Source of the DNA: Gloeopeniophorella convolvens
Lineage: Eukaryota; Basidiomycota; Agaricomycetes; Russulales
DNA length: 10,243 nt
Direction of reading: 5' to 3'
Assembly: GCA_022496205.1 (NCBI GenBank)
Contig: WTXD01000395.1
Span: 1-10,243 of the forward strand
Notes under the pieces: model-generated
The model's input: only the letters and a program-made list of their open reading frames with translations
The model's database searches: none
Told to the model about the DNA's origin: nothing
Made by a program: the position numbers and the translations under genes
In this document: positions 8,976 to 10,243 of the stretch, one piece after another
Layout of the letters: every line of letters starts with the position of its first letter
Position numbering within the stretch: the stretch's first letter is position 1

Positions 8976-10243
8976 TCAGAAATGACGTCGTAGATCTTTC
9001 GCAAGTCTCCAACAGAGGACAAAGGCGACGATGGACCATATGCCCCCGATGCTGTGTCGATGGTCAGATGATGAACACAGCAGACTAAGGACGAGCAAAC
9101 CCACCGGAAAATGATGCAACCGAGTTCGGGCCAGTAGGAGGCCCATTGACTCAATCCCCTGGCGGGCGATGACCGGGGCGACGGCGCTGTCGTCGGCGAT
9201 GGCAGCGGCGGTGGAATTCAGACCGGGTGGCGTCTTGCCTGGGTTTCCCCGTGGAGAACGGACTTGTCCGGCTCCAGGATGGCGAAGATCAGCGCGGTGA
9301 ATCCCGTGACGAGGAATTGTGGGATAACGATGAAGATGTTATGAATGCCCTGGAAAACGCCGGACGTGTCAAGGGGGGACACTTGGCAGATAATTGAACG
9401 GAACCACGAGAATGATTCCTGCTTAGCGCTCAGACCCGCCCGAGCGGGCCTCGGGCTCGTGTTCTGTGCCGGGTTCTCCTCGAGGTTGGCAACGTCCGCC
9501 CAGCTTTGACGCGCGTGTGCGTTCCCCATGAGAGCTCCACGGCCACCATCATGCTCGATCTCGTCGTCGTCGCTGCTGTGCCAGTCTTCTCCTTGGTCAG
9601 CCTTGCCCTGTTTTGTCTGGCCGTCCACCGTCACGACTTCGTCTTCATCATCGTCGACGGAAAAAAGCTCATCATTTTGAGGCAATGGGTGATGCGTACT
9701 GGCGTCCGCGAGAAGAATGGACTGGGTATCGTCTATGTCAGGCTCCCCTGAAGCAGGGTCCGGTGTGGTGAGGATTGCTTCTGCCAGCTACATGGTGCTT
9801 TTGATGAGCGTCCGTAGCGGGGAAATATAGGGGTGGGCTTACTAGTGAGAACGGTGCCCATTGCGTGATTGCCCAAGGGAGTCCAATCAGGGTCATGAGC
9901 ATTGTGGCGCCAGCAACGCTGCTCGTGAGCCTGTGAAAGAGGTGTGATATTAACGAGTGAACAATGTCGTCAGATCATGTGAGCACTGCGCAGGAAGATT
10001 CTAGAGAAAGGTTATGTGCATGACCGACTTACAGGGTAGCAAACATACAAGAAGCAAACAACAGGTGAGAGACGGCCCATAAGGTCGCTAGGTGAATCTT
10101 GCGTTGCCACCACGGCTTGTTGGCGTCGGCGATTGCGGAATTCGACGCAGAGAAGGACCCAGTTCGGACGACGAGCGGGGCTAAGAAGTTTGTAGCGAGT
10201 GCAAGGAGGGAGGAATACAGCTGAGCCGGGAGCCCAAGCGGGT
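8976..10243 (-). CDS. Sucrose/alpha-glucoside:H+ symporter, SUT1-type major facilitator, C-terminal half (partial; frameshifted near the 3' end)
   Basis: This plasma-membrane transporter of the glycoside-pentoside-hexuronide/sucrose symporter group takes up disaccharide with protons. On the - strand the visible exons are 10243-10033 (continues outside the window), 9930-9843, 9787-9105 and 9051-8976. Exon 1 reads PAQLYSSLLALATNFLAP, then a loop and a membrane segment. Exon 2 carries GLPWAITQWAPFS and joins LLAEAILTTPD, the family signature. Exon 3 encodes a long, very acidic hydrophilic loop (SVDDDEDEVV, SSDDDEIEHD), then GVFQGIHNIFIVIPQFLVTG and FAILEPDKSVLHG (penultimate membrane segment). 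Exon 4 gives IGGIWSIVAFVLCWRL, the last helix, and ends KDLRRHF. The first ~500 bases of exon 3 are in one frame, then bases seem missing near 9247, 9148 and 9113. As written the frame stops at about 9218 after HPV. The family call rests on the membrane motifs; the substrate is inferred. Confidence 0.85.
9052..9104 (-). other. Last intron of the transporter gene
   Basis: On the - strand, GTGGGT donor and GACACAG acceptor, 53 bases, phase 2. Splicing completes the conserved FRIGG motif before the last helix. Confidence 0.7.
9788..9842 (-). other. Intron of the transporter gene
   Basis: On the - strand, CTA|GTAAGC donor and ATGTAG acceptor, 55 bases, phase 0. Splicing gives WAPFSLLAEAIL, the conserved transporter motif. 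Confidence 0.8.
9931..10032 (-). other. Intron of the transporter gene
   Basis: On the - strand, GTAAGT donor and TTTCACAG acceptor, 102 bases, phase 2. The junction MFATLLTSSVAGAT has the same spacing as related transporters. An internal CTTTCTCTAG is a decoy acceptor. Confidence 0.75.

Noticed and set aside
8882..9154. 90-codon - strand frame as a separate small protein
   Set aside because: It is an off-frame reading of the transporter's final exons and intron; the family motifs lie in another frame.
9999..10032. A 32-base intron in the transporter ending at CTTTCTCTAG
   Set aside because: It has good signals but is very short, and the following sequence soon reaches a stop. The 102-base intron ending at CACAG gives the expected family spacing.

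Overview
The window looks like nuclear DNA of a filamentous or yeast-like fungus, most likely a basidiomycete. Three recognisable genes are split by many short spliceosomal introns (46 to 102 bases, GT..AG). Their products are typical fungal proteins: a PHP-type histidinol phosphatase (HIS2), the DUF1688 uracil-catabolism protein URC4, and a SUT1-type sucrose/alpha-glucoside proton symporter. I cannot name the genus.

Layout. Bases 1-1173 hold nothing I can identify. Bases 1174-1446 are a compact retroposon-like insertion: a body of about 226 bases, a run of 22 A, and a perfect 14-base direct repeat on each side. Bases 1447-2058 lie upstream of HIS2 and contain a perfect Gcn4/Cpc1-type site (TGAGTCA). 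HIS2 occupies 2059-3126 on the + strand in three exons. Bases 3127-6895 form a 3.77 kb stretch with only unrecognised open frames. URC4 occupies 6896-8630 on the + strand in seven exons. After a 345-base convergent spacer comes the C-terminal half of the sugar transporter on the - strand (8976 to beyond 10243) in four visible exons.

The three genes do not form a pathway. HIS2 acts in histidine synthesis, URC4 in use of pyrimidine as a nitrogen source, and the transporter in sugar uptake at the plasma membrane. The most striking property of the coding sequence is that it is repeatedly broken by single missing bases: one in HIS2, seven in URC4, three in the last part of the transporter. Each sits at or beside a place where a short homopolymer could have lost one base. 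If one base is allowed back at each place, every exon joins in frame and the family motifs are continuous. No in-frame nonsense codon or inserted base was found. I therefore read this as uncorrected sequencing error in intact genes rather than decay, although true pseudogenes are not excluded. The clearest biological novelty is the small retroposon at 1174-1446.
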